From the NCBI RefSeq assembly GCF_034932185.1, contig NZ_JAYGHW010000089.1:137991-201990 (forward strand): a stretch of 64,000 bases of DNA. Direction: 5' to 3'. The translations under genes and the position numbers were made by a program. The notes under the pieces were generated by a model, which had not been told where the DNA came from, searched no databases, and saw nothing but the letters and a program-made list of their open reading frames with translations. This document shows, in pieces, positions 51,832 to 60,933 of this stretch (within the stretch, counting starts at the first letter, position 1; each line of letters starts with the position of its first letter). This DNA is from Spirulina sp034932185. GTDB taxonomy: Bacteria > Cyanobacteriota > Cyanobacteriia > Cyanobacteriales > Spirulinaceae.

Positions 51832-52902
51832 TTAAGCGTTTTGCCAGCGATCGCCATTGTAATCGTAAATTTCCCGCAAAATCTTCGGCACATCATAGGC
51901 CATCTGCCATTGGGGATAATCCGCTGCAAACTTACTGTTATCACTAATCCACCAAATATGATCCCCAATGCGATTAGTTTCAGAATAGGTAGTTTGCATT
52001 TCTCGTCCCGTAATTTCCTGGCACAATTGCACCGCTTCCAACATCGAGCAATTACTCTGACGACCGCCGCCGGTATTGTACACCCGCGCCACCAAAGGAG
52101 CCTTAAAAAATTCGTAAAATGCCTGAATTAAATCCGCACTATGAATATTATCCCGCACCTGTTTTCCCTTGTAACCAAAAATAGTGTAGGGCGTACCCGT
52201 TGCAGCACATTTCATTAAATAGGCAAGAAAACCATGTAATTGTGTGCCGGAATGGTTCGGGCCAGTGAGGCAACCGCCGCGAAAACAGGCGGTGGGAATG
52301 CCGAAATAACGGCCGTATTCCTGCACCAACACATCCGCCGCCACCTTAGAAGCCCCAAACAGGCTATGGGTGGTGTGGTCGATGGACATATCTTCACGGA
52401 TACCCCCGTGGTAGCTGTGACTGGGGTCAATTTCCCAGCGGGTTTCTAATTCCACCAAGGGGAGGCGGTTGGGGGTGTCGCCGTAGACTTTGTTTGTGGA
52501 GGTAAAAATAAAGGGAGATTCTGGACAATGGAGGCGAGTGGCTTCTAGGAGGTTGAGCGTCCCATTGGCGTTGACAGTAAAATCCATGTGGGGATCACGG
52601 GCGGCCCAATCATGGGAGGGTTGGGCAGCGGTGTGGATGATCAGTTTAATATTGTGGCCATATTGGGCAAAGAGGTTTTCAATGGCGGCGCGATCGCGAA
52701 TATCTAAACTGTGATGGCGATAACTGGCCCCCAATTCCTGCTCTAACCGTTGGCGGTTCCAAGTGGTGGAAGCTTCTTCACCGAAAAAAACCTGACGCAT
52801 ATCATTATCAATCCCAACAATTTCTAAACCCTGATGGGCAAAAAAGCGGGTCGCTTCTGAACCAATTAAGCCAGCGGAACCAGTAATAATTGCAACGGCC
52901 AT
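51832..52902 (-). CDS. NAD-dependent sugar-nucleotide epimerase (CDP-tyvelose/paratose epimerase-like)
   Basis: A 356-residue extended SDR: Rossmann motif IITGSAGLIGSEATRFF, HTAAQPSHDWAARDP, FTSTNKVYGDTPNRLP, and NRIGDHIWWISDNSKF near the end, which match the CDP-tyvelose 2-epimerase group. The normal catalytic Tyr of YxxxK appears as Phe (LFGASK), an unusual substitution. It is convergent with the glycosyltransferases and probably feeds a deoxysugar pathway. No ribosome-binding site of note. Confidence 0.82.
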   Translation of the reverse strand: MAVAIITGSAGLIGSEATRFFAHQGLEIVGIDNDMRQVFFGEEASTTWNRQRLEQELGASYRHHSLDIRDRAAIENLFAQYGHNIKLIIHTAAQPSHDWAARDPHMDFTVNANGTLNLLEATRLHCPESPFIFTSTNKVYGDTPNRLPLVELETRWEIDPSHSYHGGIREDMSIDHTTHSLFGASKVAADVLVQEYGRYFGIPTACFRGGCLTGPNHSGTQLHGFLAYLMKCAATGTPYTIFGYKGKQVRDNIHSADLIQAFYEFFKAPLVARVYNTGGGRQSNCSMLEAVQLCQEITGREMQTTYSETNRIGDHIWWISDNSKFAADYPQWQMAYDVPKILREIYDYNGDRWQNA

Positions 52903-52919
52903 GATTAAATTCCTTAAGA

Positions 52920-55900
52920 TTAACGGCAGAGGGTTTGGGATTGACCGTTTATTTTAACGGCACTTTGGGTGCGGGCGGTGGGATTATAGCGCAGATAATC
53001 CGCCAACCAATGGCAACCCTGGCCGATGAGATCATCCAAATCCACCGACCACAGCACCACCGAACCATCCGCCCCTGCGGTAGCAATGCGCGAACCATCC
53101 CGATCCCACACCACCCCCATCAATTGCCCCTGATCCCCTTCCCATTCCTGCAATAACTCGCCGTCACGACTCCACAACTGAAGACGGTGATCCCAGGTGG
53201 TGGCAGCAAACAAATCCCCATGGGGGCTAAGGCTGAGGTGGGTGATGCTATCGGTGGGACTGGTGACGGTTTTAATCCCTTCCCCCTGGCCATTCCAAAG
53301 GCGAATTTGATTGCTGTAATCGGTGGAAATTAAACCGCTATGGGGGTTATGGGGGGAAGGCCGATGGCCTAGAACCTGGGGTAAAAAACGGACGGCTAAG
53401 ACCCAATTTTCATGGCCCTTGAGGATTTGGGGGGTTATCAGTGAATCGGCTTTAGCTTTGAGCATGGCTGTCCAGGGCCAAAGGTAGATGTGATGATCAT
53501 CGCTACCGGCGGCAAGCCAGCGGCCATCGGGACTAAAATCGACGGTGTTCAATCGCTCCGCTGCATCATGGAAAGGGGTTAGTGCCTGCCCTGAAGCAGT
53601 CCAGAGCCGGAGCGTGCCATCGCGCCCTGTTGAAGCGAACCATTGCCCTGTGGGATGCCAGGCTAAGGCCGTGAGGCGATCGCCATGGCCCCCCAAAACC
53701 CCCAAGGATTCCCCCCACCGATCCCACAACCGCACCCGCTGATCCCAACTGCCGGTGGCTAAAATCTCCCCATCGGGGGAAAAGGCCAGGGCCGTAACCG
53801 CATCCCCATGGCCGATCAGGCGATGAACAAGTTTACCCTGCCGATTCCACAACCGCGTTATCCCATCAGCCCCCGCCGCCGCCACCCGGCCATCGGCGGC
53901 CAGGGCCACCGCCTGGATCCCCCCAGTGGATAGATCATCCCGCAACCGGGGACGGACTAAGGGTTCCACCTGCCAAAGGCGGATCGTGGTGTCATAACTG
54001 GAGGTGGCGAGGGTGCGGCCATCGGGGCTAAATCGCAAACTCGTCACGCCATCGCGATGGCCCGGCAGGGTTTGGCGTAACTGGATGGCTTCCGGGGTGG
54101 GGGCTAAATCCCACAGTTTGACGGTTTGGTCATTGCTGGCGGTGGCCAGGGTGCGGCTATCGGGGCTGAACTGCACCGCAAACACCCAACTGCTATGGCC
54201 CTCCAAAGTTTTTAACAAATTCCCCGCTCGATCCCAAAGTTTGACGGTGTGATCATCGCTAGCCGTGGCGATCATCGCCCCATCGGGACTAAATACGCCA
54301 TAGGATGCTGCTTTTTCATGGCCCTGCCAACGACGAATCAAAGCACCCTGAACATCCCACAAACTGATCTGACCCTGACGATCCACCGCTAACACCTCCT
54401 CTCCCGTAGGACTGAGGGCTACCCAGCGGACGGCATCGCCATGGAATAAGTTCAGGATGGGTTGCGGTGTGAGATCTCTGTTACTCTCTGGTCTGGCCTC
54501 ACTTCCCTGTTCCCCTAGATCCCACAATGTAACCCTGCCATCGCTGGCAGCGGTGGCGAGGCGGTTTTGATCGAGGCTGAGGCTGTAGAGTTGGCTGGGG
54601 CTGGCTTGCCATTGGCGGCGGAGGCTGCTGCGAAAGCCTTGGGCAGTCTTCTGGAGTTCCCATTGATAAACTCGGCCATCCCAACTACTGGCGATGAGGC
54701 GATAGCGGTTGGCTCCCGTCCTTTGGAGAGCGAGGCTGGTGATGCTGTCGGTGGGGCCGGTGAGGGTGTGGTGGAGTTGGCCATTGGGGAGCCAGATTTT
54801 AACGGTGCGATCGCGCCCCCCACTGGCTAAAAATTGCCCATCGGGACTATAAACCACATCCCACACCACATCACTATGACCCTGGAGTTGGTTGCGCTCC
54901 TGTACCTGATGAATGACCCGATCCAAGGATGTGATCACGCGCAATTGCACAGGGGCTTCAACGGGGGGCATGGTTGCATAGGGCAGGGGATCGGCGTTTT
55001 GACGGAGGGCGGCTAAATGGTGGGCGGCTTGGAGGGCGGTGAGCAGGGCATTAAACCCCATGCCGGAGGCGAGTTGGGCTTCGGCGGTGGTGCTGAGGGT
55101 GAGGAGTTCGGCATTGTTGAGGGCGGCTTCCGCCTGTTGCCGTTGGCGGTTGATTTGCCAGGTGCCAACGGCAAGGAGAGTTGCGAGGATCGTCATCACC
55201 CCCCCGATGAGCCAGGCCTGCCACCGTTGACGGGTGAGGTTGAGGAGTTGGTGGTGATGTTTGTCCCGTTCGGCGGCGATCGCCCGCTGGAGGCGATCGC
55301 GATATTGGGCGCGAATCGTCGGCACAAGGTAATCATGCACCAACTGATAGCGGTCTTCAGGATCTTCAGGGAAGCGAAACAGGAGCCGAGATCCCACCAA
55401 AATTTCTAAAATCAATGTGAGTTCCGCCTTACCGCTTTGGGGTTTGGCCTCTTGGAGAAAATGACAGAGTTCGCTTTCGGTTTTGAGGGGGCGGGTATTG
55501 TTGTCGAGGGTGAGGGTAAAGAGGACTTGCCAGACGGCGTTTTCATTTTCGGGGCCACAGTCGGCGATGATTGTAGCGAGCGATCGCCCCACTAAAGCCG
55601 TTTTCGGACTCTCCCCCAATTGGCGATATTGCGCCAAGGTGGTGATTTGATCCGCCTGCAATTGCGCCCCCAATAGATGCAATTCCAATGGCCGCACCGT
55701 CCCCCCCTTAGCGGCTAAATCGGCAATAAAGGCGGCGCGTAAATTGGCGGCCATGGGAAATTGTGATTCTCCTGCGGAGACGCTTCGCGAACGCCGCGTT
55801 AACTGAATAATCACCTCCTCCGCTTCAGCGGGGGTGAGATCCCGCAGGGGATAGCGCACCTGGCGACTGAGAATATTGTGATCAATGGCATCAAGATCAA

Positions 55901-58046
55901 CAGATCGCTCAATGGCGAGGAGGTAATGGAGATAATCCTCCCGCAGCGATAACACCACTTTGACAAAGGGCAACCGCAACAAATCCCGCAACAGTTGATA
56001 AAACTGCTGCTGTGCTGAACCATCGGCACAGAAAAAGAAAAAATCCTCAAACTGATCAAAAATCAACACCGTGAGTAACCGATGTTCACCATTCCAACGG
56101 AGATGCTCTAAAAAACTTTGCGGATCAACAACAGGATGCTCTAACGGCATCGCCATTTCCAAGGCAGCATAGAGATGCTGATCCCAAGGGCGGTACTGGG
56201 TTTGTAACACCGGCACGACTTCCCTTGCGCCGATGATTTGGTGGGCCAGTTGGGGGATGAGGTGACGCAACAGGCTGGTTTTTCCCACGCCAGATGCCCC
56301 ATGGAGAACCGTTAACTTACAATCATTGCGGCTGAGGCGTTCAATCCATTGGGCGATCGCCACTTCCCGACCCGCCACCAATTCCGGCGCATATTGGGGT
56401 AAATCGGGGGTGAGGGGCGTAGGAATCACACCATGAAAAGCACGGCGACCGCTCACCTGTTCGAGCAAATGCTGTTCCTGTTTGAGATTAAAAGCCCGTT
56501 TATACTGCCGCTGATGACGATGGAGCGATCGCAACTGTTGGAGAATTTGAATATGCACCGCCTCCCGTTGTAACCCAATCATCGATGGGGCTAAAGACCA
56601 TTGGGCAATCAGTTCCCCCCGGGCCTGCTCTAGCGTGGCAATGGCGATCGCCTCCCCTTGGGCCGTCCATTGACTTTGGGCCACCATTGCCGCCAACCAA
56701 GCCCGGATCAGGGGATTCACTATTGGAGGATTGAGGATTGAGGATTGAGGATTGAGATCTCCTTTTCTCACTTCTCTTTGCTCTCTGCTCTTCCCCACAG
56801 CATCGTCAGCAAGCAGGAGTAAGGCCCGCTGTCCTTGGGCAATGGCTCGCTCTGGTTCCCCTTTAGCCTGGGCAATGTGGCCATGGAAGCCGTAGATTTG
56901 ACTGCGATAGAGGGGGGTGGTTTGGATCAGGCTGAGGGTTTCGCTGTAGTTAATCAGGGATTGTAAACTGGCCCAATCCTGCTGTTGCCATAAAACATGG
57001 CCCCAATGGATCAGCAGTTGGGCCGCGAATTCTTCCCGCGATCGCAATGTGAAAATTTCCCAACTTGCCGCGAGATAGTTGCGGGTGGCCTGCCAATATT
57101 CCTCAGCTTGGGCAGGGTTTTGGGCGGCTTGGGCATTGGTACAGAGGGCAAGGTGAAAGAGAAGGAGGCCCTTTTGATCGAGGAAAGGGTTACTAAGGGT
57201 GCGGGTGGGTGGGGGGGCAATGGGGGCAGCTTTAGGACTCCAATAGCCTTGGCCTTGGCTCCACACCTCTAAACTTTGCTGATAATGGGCGATCGCCCCT
57301 CCCCAATCCCCCGCTGCATAGGCATCGCGACCGAGGATAAATTGCCAAGTGGCGGCGCTGACAGGGGTACTATGCACCGATTGTTGGGCGGCTTCTAATT
57401 CTTGGCGGAGGCGACAGCCGGGGGCTAAACCGAGGGCAACATTGGGGAGAAAGGTCGCGGCCCCGGCTTCGAGGAGGTTTTTAAACAGATGTTCGGTGGC
57501 TTCCCACCAAAAGGCGATCGCTTCGCGCAGGGAGAGTTCAAAGTGAATGGACATGGCTGCCCAGCTTTTGAAGTCGGGGGCTAATCGGGTCAGGGTTTGG
57601 AGGCTGCGATCGCTCATCCACAGCACAATCGGCACAGGCAAATCCCGCCGAAATTCATCCCGGACTTGATTCGCCCCTTCGACAAGGGCCTTCAAATCCA
57701 CCACCCCCTCAAACCCCCACACCATCAGGGCGGGGGGCCGGTGTTCCCGATAGGCTTGGCGCAAAATCTGGAATAGATCCACCGCTTCCGGGGGCAAAGG
57801 CAAAGCATACCAAGGCTCCATTCCCCCCGTCGCAAATCCTGCCGATTCCCCCTGGGGTGAGCGGAGCCGAACCCCCTCTGTTTCCGCAAACCACGCCCTT
57901 AAATCCGCCACCATTTGCAGCCGCAAATCTTGATAGTTGCAACGCACCAAGATCAGGTTAAATTCTTCTTGGGCCAAGACCATGGCTCGCCCCAAGGCCA
58001 GGAGCGATCGCTGGTTGGCTGCTGTCATCGGTTCAGCGAAAGCCAT
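52920..58046 (-). CDS. STAND-type ATPase with 14 C-terminal WD40 repeats
   Basis: 1708 residues. An N-terminal region of about 560 residues holds a P-loop-less alpha/beta domain (about 1-200) and TPR-like helices. The nSTAND1-type ATPase has Walker A GASGVGKTSLLRHL (about 582-595) and Walker B LTVLIFDQFEDFFF (about 655-668). A transmembrane segment (LIGGVMTILATLLAVGTWQI, about 945-964) precedes 14 WD40 repeats, enough for two seven-bladed propellers (about 1050-1680). Such proteins act as signal hubs or, in some cases, as immune sensors in bacteria. The start is the first ATG at 58046; ATG 58028 is possible. Intragenic repeat DNA occurs at 55766-55800 and 56716-56756. Confidence 0.88.
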   Translation of the reverse strand: MAFAEPMTAANQRSLLALGRAMVLAQEEFNLILVRCNYQDLRLQMVADLRAWFAETEGVRLRSPQGESAGFATGGMEPWYALPLPPEAVDLFQILRQAYREHRPPALMVWGFEGVVDLKALVEGANQVRDEFRRDLPVPIVLWMSDRSLQTLTRLAPDFKSWAAMSIHFELSLREAIAFWWEATEHLFKNLLEAGAATFLPNVALGLAPGCRLRQELEAAQQSVHSTPVSAATWQFILGRDAYAAGDWGGAIAHYQQSLEVWSQGQGYWSPKAAPIAPPPTRTLSNPFLDQKGLLLFHLALCTNAQAAQNPAQAEEYWQATRNYLAASWEIFTLRSREEFAAQLLIHWGHVLWQQQDWASLQSLINYSETLSLIQTTPLYRSQIYGFHGHIAQAKGEPERAIAQGQRALLLLADDAVGKSREQREVRKGDLNPQSSILNPPIVNPLIRAWLAAMVAQSQWTAQGEAIAIATLEQARGELIAQWSLAPSMIGLQREAVHIQILQQLRSLHRHQRQYKRAFNLKQEQHLLEQVSGRRAFHGVIPTPLTPDLPQYAPELVAGREVAIAQWIERLSRNDCKLTVLHGASGVGKTSLLRHLIPQLAHQIIGAREVVPVLQTQYRPWDQHLYAALEMAMPLEHPVVDPQSFLEHLRWNGEHRLLTVLIFDQFEDFFFFCADGSAQQQFYQLLRDLLRLPFVKVVLSLREDYLHYLLAIERSVDLDAIDHNILSRQVRYPLRDLTPAEAEEVIIQLTRRSRSVSAGESQFPMAANLRAAFIADLAAKGGTVRPLELHLLGAQLQADQITTLAQYRQLGESPKTALVGRSLATIIADCGPENENAVWQVLFTLTLDNNTRPLKTESELCHFLQEAKPQSGKAELTLILEILVGSRLLFRFPEDPEDRYQLVHDYLVPTIRAQYRDRLQRAIAAERDKHHHQLLNLTRQRWQAWLIGGVMTILATLLAVGTWQINRQRQQAEAALNNAELLTLSTTAEAQLASGMGFNALLTALQAAHHLAALRQNADPLPYATMPPVEAPVQLRVITSLDRVIHQVQERNQLQGHSDVVWDVVYSPDGQFLASGGRDRTVKIWLPNGQLHHTLTGPTDSITSLALQRTGANRYRLIASSWDGRVYQWELQKTAQGFRSSLRRQWQASPSQLYSLSLDQNRLATAASDGRVTLWDLGEQGSEARPESNRDLTPQPILNLFHGDAVRWVALSPTGEEVLAVDRQGQISLWDVQGALIRRWQGHEKAASYGVFSPDGAMIATASDDHTVKLWDRAGNLLKTLEGHSSWVFAVQFSPDSRTLATASNDQTVKLWDLAPTPEAIQLRQTLPGHRDGVTSLRFSPDGRTLATSSYDTTIRLWQVEPLVRPRLRDDLSTGGIQAVALAADGRVAAAGADGITRLWNRQGKLVHRLIGHGDAVTALAFSPDGEILATGSWDQRVRLWDRWGESLGVLGGHGDRLTALAWHPTGQWFASTGRDGTLRLWTASGQALTPFHDAAERLNTVDFSPDGRWLAAGSDDHHIYLWPWTAMLKAKADSLITPQILKGHENWVLAVRFLPQVLGHRPSPHNPHSGLISTDYSNQIRLWNGQGEGIKTVTSPTDSITHLSLSPHGDLFAATTWDHRLQLWSRDGELLQEWEGDQGQLMGVVWDRDGSRIATAGADGSVVLWSVDLDDLIGQGCHWLADYLRYNPTARTQSAVKINGQSQTLCR
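55766..55800. repeat. Cyanobacterial interspersed repeat inside STAND gene
   Basis: CTCCTGCGGAGACGCTTCGC then GAACGCCGCG is a widespread cyanobacterial palindromic repeat type. Within the gene it encodes RRSRSVSAGES on the minus strand and keeps the frame. Confidence 0.65.
56716..56756. repeat. Heptamer repeat inside STAND gene
   Basis: The unit GGATTGA (or GAGGATT) is repeated about five times in tandem. It encodes NPQSSILNPPIVNP in the protein and lies in a loop between TPR-like helices. Confidence 0.7.
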
Positions 58047-58136
58047 GAATCATCCCGCAAATGCACCCACGTTTACGGTTGGATCATACCCCAGGAACTT
58101 CTGAGTTTTGCAGAACTCGATCCGCTAAAAATCGGG

Positions 58137-58691
58137 TTAAAACTGGTAGTTGAGGCTGAAATAGATCCCGTCGTCCTGGAGGTTGGTGGCGCGATCGCTC
58201 GTATTCATCAAGGGCAATGTGAAATCCACGCGGGCAGTTAAATGGGGTTGAGAAATCCACAAGAAACCCAACCCTAAACCCGCAAGGAAATGATCAGAGC
58301 GGATCTGAGCGGGATTACTGGGGTTATTCCACACTGCTCCCATGTCGAAAAAGGGCGCAACTTGAAACAGGTTTTGTCCCTCGTTACTGCGGGCGAAGGT
58401 GAAGCGATTTTCAGCAGAAAAGCGCCAACCATTATCCCCTGATCTCGCCCCTTGGCGATAGCCCCGCAGGGTTTGGCCGCCGCCAATACTAAAGGTTTCC
58501 GAACCCAGGAGATTGCTGGGGGTGAGTTGCAGATCTCCCTGGAGGATGAGGCGATTGTTGCGATCGAGTTGTTGCACCCGTACCACTTGACCCGCCCAAC
58601 TGAAGAAGCGACCATCGGGAATCGGCCCATCGTTGCGGGTAATGCCCAACGCATCTATACCGAGGTTAAATTGCGATCGCCCACTAGTCAT
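58137..58691 (-). pseudogene. C-terminal remnant of ShlB/FhaC-type two-partner secretion transporter
   Basis: The 184 residues match the last third of FhaC/ShlB barrel proteins: ETFSIGGGQTLRGYRQGARS, APFFDMGAVWNNP and GLGLGFLWISQPHLTARVDF, ending in FSLNYQF as outer-membrane proteins do. Full-length family members have about 550 residues with POTRA domains, which are missing. The sequence upstream (58692-58820) is AT-rich without a frame, and structured element B follows. It is a truncated, probably non-functional copy. Confidence 0.8.
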
Positions 58692-58821
58692 ATTTTTTTT
58701 ATTAGAAAAAAATTCTTAATAATTCCTGAAAATTTATTTAACGATTTAGAAATATTTATTCATAGGAAATTCGGTCAGGTAAAACCCAAGATTTTTCGGG
58801 ATGAATTTGCCGTACTCCGCT

Positions 58822-58930
58822 CCGCCAAGAACTGAAGTTCTTGGCTCATAGCGAAAGTGGGCTGGAGCTTACTCCCAGAACCCGTTTTAACGGGTTTTTA
58901 CTCTGAGGCGGGGATTTCAAGCCCCGACGG
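58822..58930 (+). repeat. Structured dispersed element, copy B
   Basis: CCAAGAACT, loop GA, AGTTCTTGG, then the core CTCATAGCGAAAGTGGGCTG and GAGCTTACTCC, then hairpins AACCCGTTTTAACGGGTT and GGGGATTTCAAGCCCC. It sits upstream of the truncated transporter remnant and in opposite orientation to copy A. Confidence 0.72.
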
Positions 58931-59042
58931 TGTGGGCAGAATCGCTACACTGTCCAAATCTTCTGCCAAGGGAGAACCCACCCCTACCCCTCCCAGGAGG
59001 GGATTCCGGAAACAGTCCCCTCCTGGTCGGGGTGGGTTCGCC

Positions 59043-59948
59043 TCAGCTTTCCCGCCGCAGTTTGGCCAATTGTTCCGCCGTTAAGCCGGTAGCTTTTAAG
59101 ATCACGTCTTCATCAATCCCTTCCCGCAGGAGGGCAAAGGCAACGGTTTTTACCCCAATTTCAATGCCTTCCTCACGACCAATTTCAATGCCTTCCTCAC
59201 GACCAATTTCAATGCCCTCTTCTTTACCTTCATCCCGTGCTGTATCCATGGAGTTTTTCAAATCCCGGTAGTATTTTAAACTATCCTCATAGGAGCGCAT
59301 TTGTTCCCGACTGAACCGGGCAATTTCTGCGGTTGCAAATAGTTGCTCAAACACCTGTTCTTGCAGGGTTTTGGGGATTTCCTCCATTTCAGTTAAGTTT
59401 CGCAAAATGTATAACCATTTATCAAAACGGGTTTCTAGTTGCCCTAGGGTTTTGGTAAACTTGGGCATTTCCAAGTAGATGAATGTCAGTTTGTCGTAGA
59501 AGACTTTACAAGTATCAATATCCGTGAGTTTGACATCATAGCGATATTTTTCAGGTTCATGTTTATCATCATCAAAGACAAAATCTAGGATGGCGATCAA
59601 ATAGACTGCACTGAGTTGGTAGTCCCAATCGTTTTTGGGGGCTTGGTCGCGGATGGGGAAGGTGGAATAGTAGACGGTGCGGTCTTTGAAGAACCGCTGT
59701 TTGGTTTTTTGTAGTTCGACGATGAACTTTTCCCCGGCTTCGTTTTCGCAATAGAGGTCGAAGATGGCTTTGCGGTCGAGGTCGGAACTGCCCAGTTGTT
59801 CGTTTTTGATGTAGTTGAGGGAAATAATTTTCCCCTGTTCATCTTTGAGGAGTTCGTTGAGGAAGTCTAGGAGCAGGTTTTTGTTGGGTTCTTCACCGAA
59901 GAGTTTTTTAAAGCCGTAGTCGGTGAAGGGGTTGAGATATTTGGTCAT
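59043..59948 (-). CDS. Rpn-family PD-(D/E)XK nuclease/putative transposase
   Basis: A 301-residue protein with the family start MTKYLNPFTDYGFKKLFGEE and the nuclease core RKAIFDLYCENEAGEKFIVE then LQKTKQ (Asp, Glu-x-Gln). These recombination-promoting nucleases are frequent in cyanobacteria and vary in their C-terminal repeats. Here the octapeptide EEGIEIGR is tandemly repeated (24-bp DNA units, 59150-59222), typical of phase-variable or copy-variable tails. The ATG 59948 is a natural start. Confidence 0.9.
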   Translation of the reverse strand: MTKYLNPFTDYGFKKLFGEEPNKNLLLDFLNELLKDEQGKIISLNYIKNEQLGSSDLDRKAIFDLYCENEAGEKFIVELQKTKQRFFKDRTVYYSTFPIRDQAPKNDWDYQLSAVYLIAILDFVFDDDKHEPEKYRYDVKLTDIDTCKVFYDKLTFIYLEMPKFTKTLGQLETRFDKWLYILRNLTEMEEIPKTLQEQVFEQLFATAEIARFSREQMRSYEDSLKYYRDLKNSMDTARDEGKEEGIEIGREEGIEIGREEGIEIGVKTVAFALLREGIDEDVILKATGLTAEQLAKLRRES

Positions 59949-59964
59949 GGGTGGAAGTCGGTCA

Positions 59965-60873
59965 TCAGAGGAAATCTAACAGCATCCTGCGGGTGGGGAG
60001 GGAGGGTTGTGCGCCGGATTTGGTGACGGCTAAGGCTCCGGCGGCATTGCCCCAGGCGATCGCCTCCTCCATCCTTTTTCCCTCCACCAATGCCGCAATT
60101 AATGCCCCATTAAAGGCATCCCCCGCCGCCACCGTATCCACCACTTCTACGGGTAAAGCGGGGATCAATTGCGCCCCCTCTGGCCCAGCCCACCACACCC
60201 CCTGACCCCCCAACGTAATCAATACCGTGGCAATACCCCAACCTTGGATCGCCGCCGCCGCCGCCGCCGCCGTTTCAGGATCTCGCACCGGAAAACCCAC
60301 CAACTGACTCGCCTCCACTTCATTGGGCGTGAGGATGTTAATCCCGCTGCAAAGTTCTAGGGGTAGAGGCTCCGTAGCAGGAGCGGGATCAATGAGTACC
60401 GGCACTTGGGCGGCTTGGGCAAGGGCGATCGCCTCCCCCACCACCGCCATCGGAATCCCCAAATCCATCATCAACCAAGCCGCTTTGGATAGCTGTTGGC
60501 GCAAATAGGCTAACTCCGTTTCCCCGACGGTACTATTGGCCCCCGCTGCACAGGCGATCGTATTTTCCCCCGTCGCACTCACCACAATCGAAGCCACCCC
60601 AGAATTCACATCTGGATTCACCCCTAACCCCGTCGTATCTACCCCCGCCGCGTGCAGCGCCAATTGCAACGTTTCGCCAAAATCATCCCCCCCCACCTTG
60701 CCAATAAACGCCACCGGGATACCCAACCGCGCTAGGGCCACCGCTTGGTTTGCCCCCTTGCCGCCAAAGGTGGAGAAAAACTCATGGCCAATCAAGGTTT
60801 CCCCCGCCTGAGGCAGGCGCGGGGTTTTGACCACTAAATCCATATTGATGCTGCCGAGGACAAGAACGGTCAT
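59965..60873 (-). CDS. rbsK: Ribokinase (PfkB family)
   Basis: A 302-residue sugar kinase with LGSINMDLVVKTPRLPQAGE then FFSTFGGKGANQAVALARLG (PfkB signature 1) and VVDTVAAGDAFNGALIAALV (signature 2 with the catalytic Asp). It phosphorylates ribose at O5 using ATP. The stretch of about seven alanines near residue 210 comes from a GCC/GCN codon run (60250-60271). The gene is 16 bp downstream of nothing obvious on this strand and is followed 16 bp later by Rpn. Confidence 0.92.
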   Translation of the reverse strand: MTVLVLGSINMDLVVKTPRLPQAGETLIGHEFFSTFGGKGANQAVALARLGIPVAFIGKVGGDDFGETLQLALHAAGVDTTGLGVNPDVNSGVASIVVSATGENTIACAAGANSTVGETELAYLRQQLSKAAWLMMDLGIPMAVVGEAIALAQAAQVPVLIDPAPATEPLPLELCSGINILTPNEVEASQLVGFPVRDPETAAAAAAAIQGWGIATVLITLGGQGVWWAGPEGAQLIPALPVEVVDTVAAGDAFNGALIAALVEGKRMEEAIAWGNAAGALAVTKSGAQPSLPTRRMLLDFL

Positions 60874-60933
60874 GGGAAAGGAAAAAACACTTTCCTTAAG
60901 GGTACAAGCTCCATGGGCAAGATTGCGGATCTG

